From Cohnella thailandensis (lineage in GTDB: Bacteria; Bacillota; Bacilli; Paenibacillales; Paenibacillaceae): a stretch of 64,000 nt of DNA. A program made the translations under genes and the position numbers. Where the stretch lies: positions 1 to 64,000 of the forward strand of contig NZ_JACJVQ010000013.1 of the NCBI RefSeq assembly GCF_014212135.1. Reading direction: 5' to 3'. The notes under the pieces are model-generated. The model was given only the letters and a program-made list of their open reading frames with translations. It was not told the origin of the DNA and ran no database searches. This document shows, in pieces, positions 29,348 to 37,087 of this stretch (the first letter of the stretch is position 1; each line of letters opens with the position of its first letter).

Positions 29348-29425
29348 TCAGAATTTGTCCGGATTCACCAAGGCATAGATCAAATAAAGAAAGACGAGCA
29401 GCGTCAAAATAGAGATGACGATCAT
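29348..29425 (-). CDS. kdpF: Small KdpF subunit
   Basis: This 25-residue membrane peptide was read directly. It begins MIVISILTLLVFLYLIYALV and ends NPDKF, the typical KdpF sequence and length. AAGGAGG lies upstream of ATG 29425, and the ATG overlaps the stop of the preceding 35-residue protein (ATGA). KdpF stabilises the KdpABC complex. Confidence 0.92.
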   Translation of the reverse strand: MIVISILTLLVFLYLIYALVNPDKF

Positions 29426-29529
29426 CGCTTACCGCCTCCTTCTTCAACGACCCGGCCGCACCAGACGATAAAGCCGTAGAACAAACCGAATACTCCCGCC
29501 AGAAGCAGAACCATATAAAGATCTAGCAT
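29422..29529 (-). CDS. 35-residue single-helix membrane protein upstream of kdpF
   Basis: Begins MLDLYMVLLLAGVFGLFYGF, followed by IVWCGRVVEE and a Gly-Lys-Arg tail: one membrane helix with a cytosolic charged end. A strong AAAGGAGGG lies ten bases before ATG 29529. It overlaps kdpF by four bases, which indicates coupled translation in the kdp operon. It is not one of the classical Kdp subunits. I infer an accessory microprotein of the pump or its regulation. Confidence 0.75.
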   Translation of the reverse strand: MLDLYMVLLLAGVFGLFYGFIVWCGRVVEEGGGKR

Positions 29530-29546
29530 AAGATAGTAACCCTCCT

Positions 29547-29963
29547 TTAACCCATTGCGTTCAAATCGTCGGTAACGAGAAAAGAGAGATCGATCGATTG
29601 GCTGTGAATGACGTAATCGGCTCCGAGCGCTTTGTAGATATGCCTCGGTTGGGAGCTCTCCGTAATCACGTAGATCGGTTTCGTCGTCCAGTCGCGGCAG
29701 ATTTGGAGATACCTGCAGCTTAAGTTCAGGCTTCTCTCGAACAAGTACACTTTGCCGACTTCGATGGATGGAACGATCCGCGCCTCTCTCTTGCTTGTGT
29801 CTACCCGAATCAGCTTCTCCGCTCCGATCGCGCAAAGCCGTTCGAACTCGGTGCCGTTGTTCACGATGGCCGCGAACGGGATATTGCGGTTTCGGAGAAG
29901 CCTCGCGAACTGCTCGCCGGCTAGCGTAGGAGCCGATAGGAGCACGACGTCCCGATGGGCCAT
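29547..29963 (-). CDS. Kdp-operon leader gene, possible nucleotide-binding regulatory protein
   Basis: About 138 residues, the first gene behind the c-di-AMP riboswitch. Its alternating beta-alpha pattern (VVLLSAPTLAGEQFARLLRN, RNIPFAAIVNNGTEFERLCA, IGAEKLIRVDTSKREARIVP, YVITESSQPRHIYKALGADY) resembles a Rossmann-like or RCK/TrkA-N-like fold, but the GxGxxG motif is not clear. GAGGAGGAGAAGGGT precedes ATG 29963. Its position implies a role in potassium transport or its control. No named family is recognised. Confidence 0.7.
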   Translation of the reverse strand: MAHRDVVLLSAPTLAGEQFARLLRNRNIPFAAIVNNGTEFERLCAIGAEKLIRVDTSKREARIVPSIEVGKVYLFERSLNLSCRYLQICRDWTTKPIYVITESSQPRHIYKALGADYVIHSQSIDLSFLVTDDLNAMG

Positions 29964-29998
29964 ACCCTTCTCCTCCTCATTTATGTCCGAAGAAAGCA

Positions 29999-30039
29999 AC
30001 AAAAATAAGCCGCTCGAAGAGAACTCTTCTCGCGGCTTC
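29999..30039 (-). terminator. Riboswitch expression-platform terminator of the kdp operon
   Basis: On the minus strand AAGCCGC-GAGAAGAG pairs with CTCTTC-GA-GCGGCTT, followed by ATTTTTGTTG. It lies between the c-di-AMP aptamer and the first gene of the operon, the expected place for riboswitch-controlled attenuation. Confidence 0.85.
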
Positions 30040-30090
30040 GGGACACGGCGGAATCAACCGGGATGTCGCGAATAGCAAGTTGTCTCTCTC

Positions 30091-30260
30091 CATACGCTTA
30101 CGAGGTTAGCTGTCGGATTCGGGCGGTGAGAGTCGCCCTTCCCCCGCGAGGCCGAGACTCGCGCAGGATTCACCCCGTGCGGACCTTCGGCTTGCTCTCA
30201 CACAAGCTTACGGCCGCTTTTGGTTCCCCCGTTGGCCATCTTGGCCATTCAGCGCTACCG
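30091..30260 (-). promoter_or_regulatory. Cyclic di-AMP riboswitch (ydaO/yuaA class)
   Basis: On the minus strand the hallmarks of the ydaO aptamer appear in order: AACGGGGGAACC (about 30222-30233), GGGGTGAATCC (about 30166-30176), a variable hairpin, then CGAATCCGACAGCTAACC and CTCGTAAGCG (30094-30122). A P1 helix can form from the flanks (CGCT with AGCG). In Firmicutes this riboswitch turns off K+ uptake genes when c-di-AMP is high. Here it precedes a terminator and the kdp operon. Recognition is by conserved sequence blocks, not by a covariance search. Confidence 0.92.
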
Positions 30261-30262
30261 AA

Positions 30263-30434
30263 TGGATCGTCGCTCCATTCATGGACTGTATCGTACTCCT
30301 GGAACGATTTTCTGTAAAACGGCACAATAACGCTATTCGATGGATAGTCGGAAGAACCGTCTGCGAAGACATGCAAATAGGGCGCGATCTTCCGAATACT
30401 CTCGTATGCTCATGATTTTTCGTCTTTTCAATCA
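30263..30434. other. Divergent promoter region between kdp operon and kinase-kdpE operon
   Basis: About 170 bases upstream of the riboswitch with no supported gene. It must contain the promoter of the kdp transcript, but no convincing -10/-35 pair was picked. Confidence 0.5.
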
Positions 30435-30487
30435 TTTTTACACTATTTTTACGACTGGGATCGGTTTCTTTTATCCGTTTTTTACAG
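30435..30487. promoter_or_regulatory. Candidate KdpE-binding direct repeats
   Basis: Three copies of T-rich TTTTTACA-like boxes (TTTTTACAC 30435, TTTTTACGA 30446, TTTTTTACAG 30478) lie in the divergent region between the riboswitch and the kinase gene. They resemble the TTTACA-type half sites known for KdpE. They could serve both the kdp operon and the kinase-kdpE operon. This is inference only. Confidence 0.4.
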
Positions 30488-30537
30488 TAACCTAAGGAGA
30501 GATCGACCTAGGAAAAACAGGCAGGCAGGGATCTCAT

Positions 30538-32079
30538 ATGGGCAATCGGAACGTACTATGGATGAAGTGGAAGTCTTACATTGGAATTACGGCCATCGTC
30601 ATCGCCATGACGATCGTTCTGCATCCTCTCGAGGCCGCTTTCGATATGGTCAACATCGCTCTCGTCTTCTTGCTTCCCGTGCTCCTCAGCGCATCTTTAT
30701 GGGGATTTCGCCCCGCCTTGTACGCGGCGGTTCTCAGCGTCCTGGCCTTCGATTTCTTCTTTATCCCGCCAAGACTAAGCTTCACAGTAGCGGATCTTCG
30801 CTACTTGATCTCTTTCGCGGTATATCTGTCCGTTGCGGCGTTAACCGCCAGTTTATCGTCCAGGCTGAAGCATCAACTGCTCCTGTCCAAGCAGCGAGAA
30901 GCGCACACTGCCGTCTTGTATGAGCTTAGCCGGGAGCTCGGCGCGGTCACCGACCTTCAATCGCTGATCGACAGCGTATCGCTTCAGGTCTCTAAGACCA
31001 TCGGATCGGAGATAGCCGTGTTTTTGCCGGACGAGCAGAACCGCCTGAAGCTGTACCTTCCTTCCAATGCCGCTTCGAATTGGGGACAACGAGAAGAAGG
31101 ACAAGCCATCGCCAGATTGGTGCTTAATCATAACGAAGCAGCCGGATTCGGCACGGAGACACTTCGAGACGATCCGGGTCAATATGCTCCGCTTCGGGCG
31201 GATAATCGAATCTACGGGGTATTGGCCGTGAATCTCGGAGGAAGAACGGCTGAGTTCGGACCGGAGCAGCAAAGGCTGCTGGAGGCGTTAACCGACCTGA
31301 CGGCGAGCGCGATCGCCCGGATGAAGCTGATGGAGGAAGCTCGGATCGCTCATCTAACCGCCGAATCCGAACGGCTGCGCACCGCGATCCTGGATTCCGT
31401 CTCGCATGAGCTCCGAACTCCGCTAGCGGCGATTATCGGTTCGGCGACCAGCCTGATCGAGGGAGATCGGCTGTTCTCCGGAGAGGATCGAATGGAATTG
31501 CTGCAGACCATACGCGAAGGTGCTCTTCGAATGAATCGTTTGGTTCAAAACCTGTTGGGCATGGTACAGCTCGAGAGCGGAATGCTGAAGCTGAAGCGGA
31601 ATTGGTGCGACGTCGAGGATCTGATCGGGGTTGCACTCGCTCAAGTCAAGGAATTCCAACAGCATCGCCAGATTCGGGTAAAGCTGCCGGATGAAGTCCC
31701 GCTGCTCGTAGGCGATGAAGTGCTGCTCGAACAGATGTTGGTTAATGTGGTCAGCAACGCCATCAAGTACAGTTCGGACTCCAGTGTGATCGATATCGTC
31801 GTACGGACGTCTGGAGATCGGCTGATCCTTACCGTAACTGACCGTGGCGTCGGTTTGGAGGAGAAAGAATACGATCGGATCTTCGATAAATTTTACCGGG
31901 CTAAATCCTCGAAGAACGTGACAGGAACGGGGCTCGGCCTCGCCATCTGCCGAGGAATAGCGGAGCTTCACGGAGGATCGATCTCGGCCTCGCCGAACGA
32001 ACCGCAAGGCACCGTGATCACGATTGCTCTGCCTCTGCCAACGAGGGAAGATTCGAATCCGGACATAATAGAAAGCTAG
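30538..32079 (+). CDS. KdpD C-terminal half: membrane sensor histidine kinase
   Basis: 513 residues: a DUF4118 membrane region with about four helices (IGITAIVIAMTIVLHPLEAA to about residue 115), a GAF-like domain (about residues 135-260), HisKA with SVSHELRTPLAAIIGS (His about 291), and HATPase_c with NAIKY, TDRGVGLEE and GTGLGLAICRGI. This is the part of KdpD after the Usp domain; the sensor half is encoded in the opposite operon. RBS GGCAGGGATC lies before ATG 30538. It phosphorylates the KdpE encoded 14 bases downstream. Confidence 0.93.
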   Translation: MGNRNVLWMKWKSYIGITAIVIAMTIVLHPLEAAFDMVNIALVFLLPVLLSASLWGFRPALYAAVLSVLAFDFFFIPPRLSFTVADLRYLISFAVYLSVAALTASLSSRLKHQLLLSKQREAHTAVLYELSRELGAVTDLQSLIDSVSLQVSKTIGSEIAVFLPDEQNRLKLYLPSNAASNWGQREEGQAIARLVLNHNEAAGFGTETLRDDPGQYAPLRADNRIYGVLAVNLGGRTAEFGPEQQRLLEALTDLTASAIARMKLMEEARIAHLTAESERLRTAILDSVSHELRTPLAAIIGSATSLIEGDRLFSGEDRMELLQTIREGALRMNRLVQNLLGMVQLESGMLKLKRNWCDVEDLIGVALAQVKEFQQHRQIRVKLPDEVPLLVGDEVLLEQMLVNVVSNAIKYSSDSSVIDIVVRTSGDRLILTVTDRGVGLEEKEYDRIFDKFYRAKSSKNVTGTGLGLAICRGIAELHGGSISASPNEPQGTVITIALPLPTREDSNPDIIES

Positions 32080-32093
32080 GGGGGGAGCTCACG

Positions 32094-32789
32094 ATGAGCG
32101 ATCATGGGGCGAGAATCCTCGTCATCGACGACGAGCCTCAAATACGCAAGCTGCTTAAAGTAACGTTGCAGGCTCATAAATACTCCATTTACGAAGCGTC
32201 TACCGGCGAAGAAGGCGTGCTTCAGGCTTCGTTGCAGATGCCCGACTTGATCGTGCTCGATCTCGGGCTGCCGGATCTCTCCGGCATGGAGGTTCTCTCC
32301 CGCATTCGGGAGTGGTCGCACGTTCCCATTCTTGTTCTAACGGCCAAGGACCGGGAGGAAGACAAAATCGCCGCGCTGGACGGAGGGGCGGACGATTACG
32401 TGACCAAGCCGTTCGGAATGGGCGAGCTGGTCGCCCGGATTCGAGTAGCTCTTCGTCATGCCGCCAAATCGGCGAACGAGCCGCAGCTTCAATTCGGCGA
32501 ACTGACAATCGATCTTGCGCAGCGGATCGTGGAATTAAGGGGCGAACGCGTGAAGCTGACGCCTACCGAGTACGATCTGCTCCGAATTCTCGCCTCCAAC
32601 GCCGGAAAAGTCGTAACGCAGCGCCAGCTGCTTCAGCAAGTATGGGGCAGCCAGCATACGGAATCCGATAGCCATTACTTGCGTGTCTATATTGGACACC
32701 TTCGCAAGAAGCTGGAGGAGGATTCGACGCAGCCGAAGTTTATCGTGACGGAACCCGGGATCGGCTATCGGTTTCTCTCTCGGGACTAG
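32094..32789 (+). CDS. kdpE: KdpE response regulator (OmpR family)
   Basis: 231 residues. The receiver domain has acidic DDE near the N-terminus, the phospho-acceptor Asp in LIVLDLGLPD (about residue 54) and Lys in YVTKPFGMGEL. A C-terminal OmpR winged helix follows (LTPTEYDLLRILASNAGKVV, YLRVYIGHLRKKLE, GYRFL). Partner of the kinase just upstream; together they should activate the divergent kdp operon on K+ limitation. A terminator follows at 32998-33042. Confidence 0.95.
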   Translation: MSDHGARILVIDDEPQIRKLLKVTLQAHKYSIYEASTGEEGVLQASLQMPDLIVLDLGLPDLSGMEVLSRIREWSHVPILVLTAKDREEDKIAALDGGADDYVTKPFGMGELVARIRVALRHAAKSANEPQLQFGELTIDLAQRIVELRGERVKLTPTEYDLLRILASNAGKVVTQRQLLQQVWGSQHTESDSHYLRVYIGHLRKKLEEDSTQPKFIVTEPGIGYRFLSRD

Positions 32790-32997
32790 CGCGAATTTGA
32801 AGAAATCCGCAGAATATCGTAGAATTCATATAGCATTCTTAAGCCAGTTCCCTTATAAACCGTATTCCTATTAGCCGATGGCCGATTCCCCATCCGAATT
32901 GGCTTTAATTGCCTTTTACAATCCTTATGGATTCGCGTATCATACGCATCAACAACTACATATTTCCTTCCAAACGCTGAGTTCCCGATTTAAGATA

Positions 32998-33042
32998 AAG
33001 AAGCCCGGGAGTAGAGTGTCTCTGCTCTGGGCTTCTTCTTTG
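32998..33042 (+). terminator. Rho-independent terminator after kdpE
   Basis: AAGAAGCCCGGGAGTAGAG pairs with CTCTGCTCTGGGCTTCTT (small mismatches), followed by CTTTG. It ends the kinase-kdpE transcript. The roughly 200 bases between kdpE and this hairpin are AT-rich without a gene. Confidence 0.8.
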
Positions 33043-33087
33043 CGCCTGGGAAAGTAGCTAGCAATCTTTACTTGGAGTGTGACCGAC

Positions 33088-33552
33088 ATGCCGATCCTTT
33101 CGGAACCGTTGCCTAAATTAAATGAAAAGCCGCTGCCGGAGCCTCGAATCGGTTCCATGGAGATTTTCCAATACGAGCGTCAATTTATCGAAGACCATCT
33201 TCCGGGTGTCGATCCCGATTGGATCTGCGGGTTATTCAAGGTCTCCTGCGGCGGCAGCAACGGCTGGGAAGAGTTTCGGCTCCCTCCTTCGGCATCGCGC
33301 TTCGACTTGATCCGTTATGCTTCCGTCTTCCGGCAGTTGAAGGGCCTTCCCGTACAAGAAGCTATCGATTACGTTACCTCTCGCGGCGAATGCTGGGGGA
33401 CGGTTAGGCAGCGGCTGGCGGAGTCCGCCCTTCTTAATTTATCGCGTCATCTTCCGAATGACAGCGGCTTGAGGCTCGATGGACGGAGTCGATTATCTTC
33501 TACGGAGAGAGATTGGCTATTCGACTGCTCGCAAGCCTATTATTCGTTCTAA
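33088..33552 (+). CDS. Hypothetical protein (about 154 residues)
   Basis: Not recognised. A soluble protein with an N-terminal Pro-rich stretch (PLPKLNEKPLPEPRIG), then alternating helices with several Trp and Cys residues (DWICGLFKVSCGGSNGWEEF). ATG 33088 sits ten bases after TTGGAG. It is monocistronic between the kdpE terminator and a convergent gene whose stop is two bases away. Confidence 0.6.
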   Translation: MPILSEPLPKLNEKPLPEPRIGSMEIFQYERQFIEDHLPGVDPDWICGLFKVSCGGSNGWEEFRLPPSASRFDLIRYASVFRQLKGLPVQEAIDYVTSRGECWGTVRQRLAESALLNLSRHLPNDSGLRLDGRSRLSSTERDWLFDCSQAYYSF

Positions 33553-33553
33553 G

Positions 33554-34123
33554 TCAGAAGAGGTTTTTCTTCCTTCTCCTCCAATACCAAACATACACCG
33601 CTCCAACGAGCAGTAGAATCGCACCTAGACCATAATAAAGGGATAGATAGCCGTCTTTCGTCTTCGCGCCTATCCCTTCGTTCGCCTCGACGGTCGTTCC
33701 CATTCCGAGCTGTTTAATATCCTCGTCTGCTTGATCGATGAGGACATTGCCGCTGCAAAGGTTCGTTTGAAGGGTTCCGTCCTTATCCTGATAGGAATAA
33801 ACGAGATAAGATTGCCCGACTTGGAACCGATATCCGCAGGATTCTTCCCCGCCGTCATAAGCATATATGGAAAATGGGCTCTTCTCGACTCCCTTCCAGG
33901 CCTCCTTGACCTCGAACGTGTATTTTCTCAGCTTGCCGAATTGCGACCCCTTCGTTCCGCCTTTGTCCACGACTTCGCCCACGAATACCGCTGCGTAGTT
34001 TTCCAATTTCTCTTTAGGCCCGCTGGCAGCGCAGCTGCACGCCGACGCCTCTCTCTCCGGGAACGCCATTAATCCTGTCAGCATAAGAACGGCCAATAGC
34101 ACGACCGACACTACCCGCTTCAT
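33554..34123 (-). CDS. Secreted, membrane-anchored TIMP/NTR-like protein
   Basis: About 189 residues: signal peptide (VVSVVLLAVLMLTGLMAF), then SACSCAASGPKEKLENYAAV followed by VFVGEV, a pattern of the netrin/TIMP-like fold in which the first Cys pair is near the processed N-terminus. Two further Cys residues lie at SCGYRF and NLCSGNVL. A C-terminal membrane helix (LGAILLLVGAVYVWYW) with a basic tail anchors it. GGGGGAG lies before ATG 34123. The role is unknown. Confidence 0.7.
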   Translation of the reverse strand: MKRVVSVVLLAVLMLTGLMAFPEREASACSCAASGPKEKLENYAAVFVGEVVDKGGTKGSQFGKLRKYTFEVKEAWKGVEKSPFSIYAYDGGEESCGYRFQVGQSYLVYSYQDKDGTLQTNLCSGNVLIDQADEDIKQLGMGTTVEANEGIGAKTKDGYLSLYYGLGAILLLVGAVYVWYWRRRKKNLF

Positions 34124-34210
34124 CTTCACTCCCCCTTGGAATCTCGGTTATTTAAGTAACGACGACAATTCCTGGGAAAAGGTTGCTGTAGGGAGCGAAG
34201 TATCCATTGG

Positions 34211-34636
34211 TTAGAACGGTCTGCCGAATTGCTGCTCGAAGAACGTTCGTATGCGTTTATCCAGGTCGGGATTGGACTCGTAATAAATGCCGTTGATTTG
34301 AGTCGGGATGAAGCCTAGCTTCCGTTCATCGCCTTCGTACAAGGTAATCCCGAACACATATCCGACGCGTTCCTCCTGATTGGGATCCGGGGACAGCGGA
34401 ATATCTTTGATTTGTTGAAGCCATGCTTGAATGACCGTTCGATCCTCGACGACTTTACGTTCCCCGGATGAGCCATCCAGCAATTCGACTTTATCCGCCT
34501 TCCGAATATCGCCGGGATAAGCTTCCGCTAAAGTGATCGACTCCAAGGATTTCGATTCGGATGTCTCCTTATTGCCCTGGCATCCTATTGCGAAGAAGAG
34601 AAGAATGATTATCGTCGCTAACGCTATTTTCCTCAA
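34211..34636 (-). CDS. Lipoprotein of unknown function
   Basis: 141 residues with a lipoprotein signal (IALATIIILLFFAIGCQG, lipobox FAIGC). The mature part is a small alpha/beta domain (KADKVELLDGSSGERKVVED, GYVFGITLYEGDERKLGFIP) resembling generic Bacillus lipoproteins with a beta-sheet core. It overlaps nothing and ends three bases before the HAD gene begins its stop, so it is transcribed directly after the HAD gene. Confidence 0.7.
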   Translation of the reverse strand: MRKIALATIIILLFFAIGCQGNKETSESKSLESITLAEAYPGDIRKADKVELLDGSSGERKVVEDRTVIQAWLQQIKDIPLSPDPNQEERVGYVFGITLYEGDERKLGFIPTQINGIYYESNPDLDKRIRTFFEQQFGRPF

Positions 34637-34638
34637 AC

Positions 34639-35301
34639 TTATCCCCCTTTGCGGCTCAATTCCTCCATAAACAGCGAATTAATCTCTCTAATCGAATGAA
34701 CAATAGCGTCGGCCAGCGATAAATCCTGATTCCCGGAGTTCGGATTCGCGAAGCCGATACAGGACATGCCGGCCGACTTGGCCGCTCGAACCCCATTCCG
34801 GGAATCCTCGAGAACGATGCATTCCTTCGGCTCCACGCCAAGCTGCCTTGCAGCCTCGAGATAAACATCCGGCTCCGGTTTACCCCGCTCCACTTCTTCT
34901 CCGCTTACGATACAATCGAACAGCTCCTGCAGCTTAAACCGATGGAGCACCGCTTCTATAAACCGGATCGGGGACGATGAAGCCAATCCGATTCTTATCT
35001 GCTTGCCCTTCAGCTCCGCAAGGAGCTCCGGAATTCCTTCAATGGGGCTCATGGTCGCAGATTGAACATACTCGATCTTGGTTCCGAGTTGGTACTCAAT
35101 AATCTCGGTTGAGTCGGGTGCAAGCTTATACTGTTCCTTCAGGATCGCCCACATCTCCGGATTCGTCATTCCGACGAACCTCTCCAGCTCATGGGGAGCG
35201 ATAGCGACTCCATAATGCTCCATCGTTGCCGTATCCAGCCGGAAATGAATCGGCTCGCTATCGATAATAACTCCATCCATGTCGAAGATAAACGCGCGCA
35301 T
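34639..35301 (-). CDS. HAD-superfamily hydrolase (beta-phosphoglucomutase-like)
   Basis: About 220 residues. Motif I is FIFDMDGVIIDSEP with the nucleophile Asp, motif II LASSSP, motif III Lys in VERGKPEPDVY, motif IV VLEDSRNGVRAAKSAGM. A helical cap domain lies between motifs I and II. It belongs to the PGMB/YhcW-type phosphatases or mutases; the substrate is unknown. ATG 35301 follows AAGGGGGTG. It is co-directional with the lipoprotein gene downstream. Confidence 0.92.
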   Translation of the reverse strand: MRAFIFDMDGVIIDSEPIHFRLDTATMEHYGVAIAPHELERFVGMTNPEMWAILKEQYKLAPDSTEIIEYQLGTKIEYVQSATMSPIEGIPELLAELKGKQIRIGLASSSPIRFIEAVLHRFKLQELFDCIVSGEEVERGKPEPDVYLEAARQLGVEPKECIVLEDSRNGVRAAKSAGMSCIGFANPNSGNQDLSLADAIVHSIREINSLFMEELSRKGG

Positions 35302-35367
35302 GCGCCACACCCCCTTAAATAATTGTTTCACACGATCTTCACGGTTCCAAGGAAGAGCCTTCCGATT

Positions 35368-35619
35368 CTAGCGATTCCACCGGCTATCGTTCTTCCTAAA
35401 TAAAACAATGACGTAAGCAAAGACCGCAATGATAAGGGCCACGTTAACTCCATTTGAGTCGATCGCCGCAGAATGATTGATCCTTGCTAAGCTAAACAGT
35501 ATGGCAAAGACAACGATCGAGATCAAGAATTCGTTCACCTTATCGTCGTCGCTGTTAAGGATGGCGATTAACGAGAACAAGCCGCCCAGTGCAAGCACGA
35601 AATAGACCAAAAAGGACAA
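35368..35619 (-). CDS. Small three-helix membrane protein
   Basis: 83 residues with three predicted membrane helices (YFVLALGGLFSLIAIL, FLISIVVFAILFSLA, VALIIAVFAYVIVLF) and a short basic tail. The start is TTG 35619 behind an excellent AAGGAGGAG. Function unknown. Confidence 0.7.
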   Translation of the reverse strand: MSFLVYFVLALGGLFSLIAILNSDDDKVNEFLISIVVFAILFSLARINHSAAIDSNGVNVALIIAVFAYVIVLFRKNDSRWNR

Positions 35620-35634
35620 TGCTTCTCCTCCTTC

Positions 35635-36087
35635 TTACCAAGTAATATAGCCTGATTTGCGGAGAATCGTCCTGGCCATGACGTTCATCTCGGGTATCGG
35701 CTCTTTTAAGCTGAAGTACCTCAATTCCGTTCCTTCGTCGTCATTGATCTGGAGGTTTCCTTTTACCTTATGCGCTTCATATACGACAATCGCGTTATAC
35801 ACTTCGTCTCCGTGAGGATACTGTTAGTACATATCGCTTCCGGATAGCGTCGTGACAAATTTCATCTCTCCCGCATGAAGACCGGCTTCTTCGTGCAATT
35901 CCCGATGAGCCGCCTCTTCGAACGATTCGGCCAGCTCCAGGGCTCCGCCGATCGTCCCCCAATCCCCGGAATCGGTTCGTTTCTGCAGCAGGATCTCCTT
36001 GTCCTCGTTAAGAACGATTACCGTAACTCCGGTCAGGATGATCGGCCTCGTTCCGACCATTTTCCTCAAGTCTGCTATGTATCCCAT
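35635..36087 (-). pseudogene. NUDIX hydrolase interrupted by one in-frame stop
   Basis: The first 87 codons encode MGYIADLRKMVGTRPIILTG and a NUDIX box (GGALELAESFEEAAHREL, HEEAGL), ending at a TAA (35824-35826) after SGSDMY. The same frame then stays open for 62 more codons (QYPHGDEVYNAIVVYEAHKV, ending KSGYITW), exactly as the intact paralogue at 20621-21058 continues after its ISGADQHIRLPNGD. A single TAT-to-TAA change explains it. Unless read through, only a truncated protein lacking the C-terminal strands is made. Confidence 0.85.
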
Positions 36088-36123
36088 GACGTGTCTCCTT
36101 ATTCAAGTCGTAAAGTCGTGCCA

Positions 36124-36585
36124 TTATTCGATCGGAAGCAAAACCTCAACCTCTTCTTCCAAGGTCAGCCCCGTTTCCGGAATCGGAAAATCGTATCTCT
36201 CGATAAATAAGGAGGAAGGCCATATTTGCTTCTGTCCGTTGCTTTGGATCCATCTGACCAAATCATCGTAGATCGCTCCCATGTTCTTGATCTGTCCCCT
36301 CGCACCGGCATATCGTCCGTCGATGCGAAGATATTCAGCACCATCCGGCAGCTCCGCTGGTTTATCTGTACAAACAATCCCCACGTAGAAAAATCCTTCC
36401 ACATGCTCCGGGCCAAGTTGAGGCTCGTACAAGGCGAGCGTGGTGTCCGTCCCAAAGCAGATTTGCTCAAGCTTGGCTTTAAGATCATGAAACGCCCGGG
36501 CAACAAGCTTGTCATATTCGTCAAATCTACCATAGTGTTTAAATCCTACAAACTGAAAGCTGCAAGTCGTAATGCGGGCTTCCAT
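36124..36585 (-). CDS. GyrI-like small-molecule-binding protein
   Basis: 153 residues resembling the stand-alone effector-binding domain of AraC/BmrR regulators (GyrI/SOUL-like superfamily): FVGFKHYGRFDEYDKLVARA, GFFYVGIVCTDKPAELPDGA, RIDGRYAGARGQIKNMGAIY. The C-terminus has the characteristic acidic strand LEEEVEVLLPI. No DNA-binding domain is present. It probably binds small hydrophobic compounds. Confidence 0.78.
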   Translation of the reverse strand: MEARITTCSFQFVGFKHYGRFDEYDKLVARAFHDLKAKLEQICFGTDTTLALYEPQLGPEHVEGFFYVGIVCTDKPAELPDGAEYLRIDGRYAGARGQIKNMGAIYDDLVRWIQSNGQKQIWPSSLFIERYDFPIPETGLTLEEEVEVLLPIE

Positions 36586-36659
36586 ATAGCGTCTCCTTTC
36601 CCCTTTGCCCCATTATCATTAAAAAGGACCTGCCGCTGCAGATCCCGCTAAGATAGTCG

Positions 36660-37010
36660 TTACTTGTATTCAATTAATCCAATCCCGTTCCCGACGGGAT
36701 CGACCAGATAAGCCAAGTAGAACTCGTCGAACTCCATCTTGTCTCGAACGATCTGAGCTCCTGCTTCCACCGACTTGCGAATGGAATCCTCAATGTCATC
36801 GACCGCGATTTGAATCCTTGTTCCATGGGGGAAATCCTGAGGGCCCTTCGATATCCCGCCATGGATGCCGGGTTTATCATCGTCTCCGGTCGTTACCGGA
36901 TAGTACCCCCAATTAGACTCTCCGACCTTCCATCCGAAAACATTCGAATAAAACTCCGCCGCGCGCTCCGGATCCTGGCTGCTCAGATCAAACAATACGA
37001 CTCTTCCCAT
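36660..37010 (-). CDS. VOC-family glyoxalase-like protein
   Basis: About 116 residues: VVLFDLSSQDPERAAEFYSN followed by VFGWKV, KPGIHGGI with a potential metal-binding His, and the terminal FYLAYLVDPVGNGIGLIEY strand. It is a single-module VOC protein of the CFP32/YP_type group. ATG 37010 with GGAGGAATTCC is chosen; 27 extra upstream codons look non-coding. Confidence 0.85.
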   Translation of the reverse strand: MGRVVLFDLSSQDPERAAEFYSNVFGWKVGESNWGYYPVTTGDDDKPGIHGGISKGPQDFPHGTRIQIAVDDIEDSIRKSVEAGAQIVRDKMEFDEFYLAYLVDPVGNGIGLIEYK

Positions 37011-37087
37011 TGGAATTCCTCCATAATTGGAATGATTGCCCATAACGATCATACCGAATGTTTGTTCGTATGTACAGGGAGTTTGAG

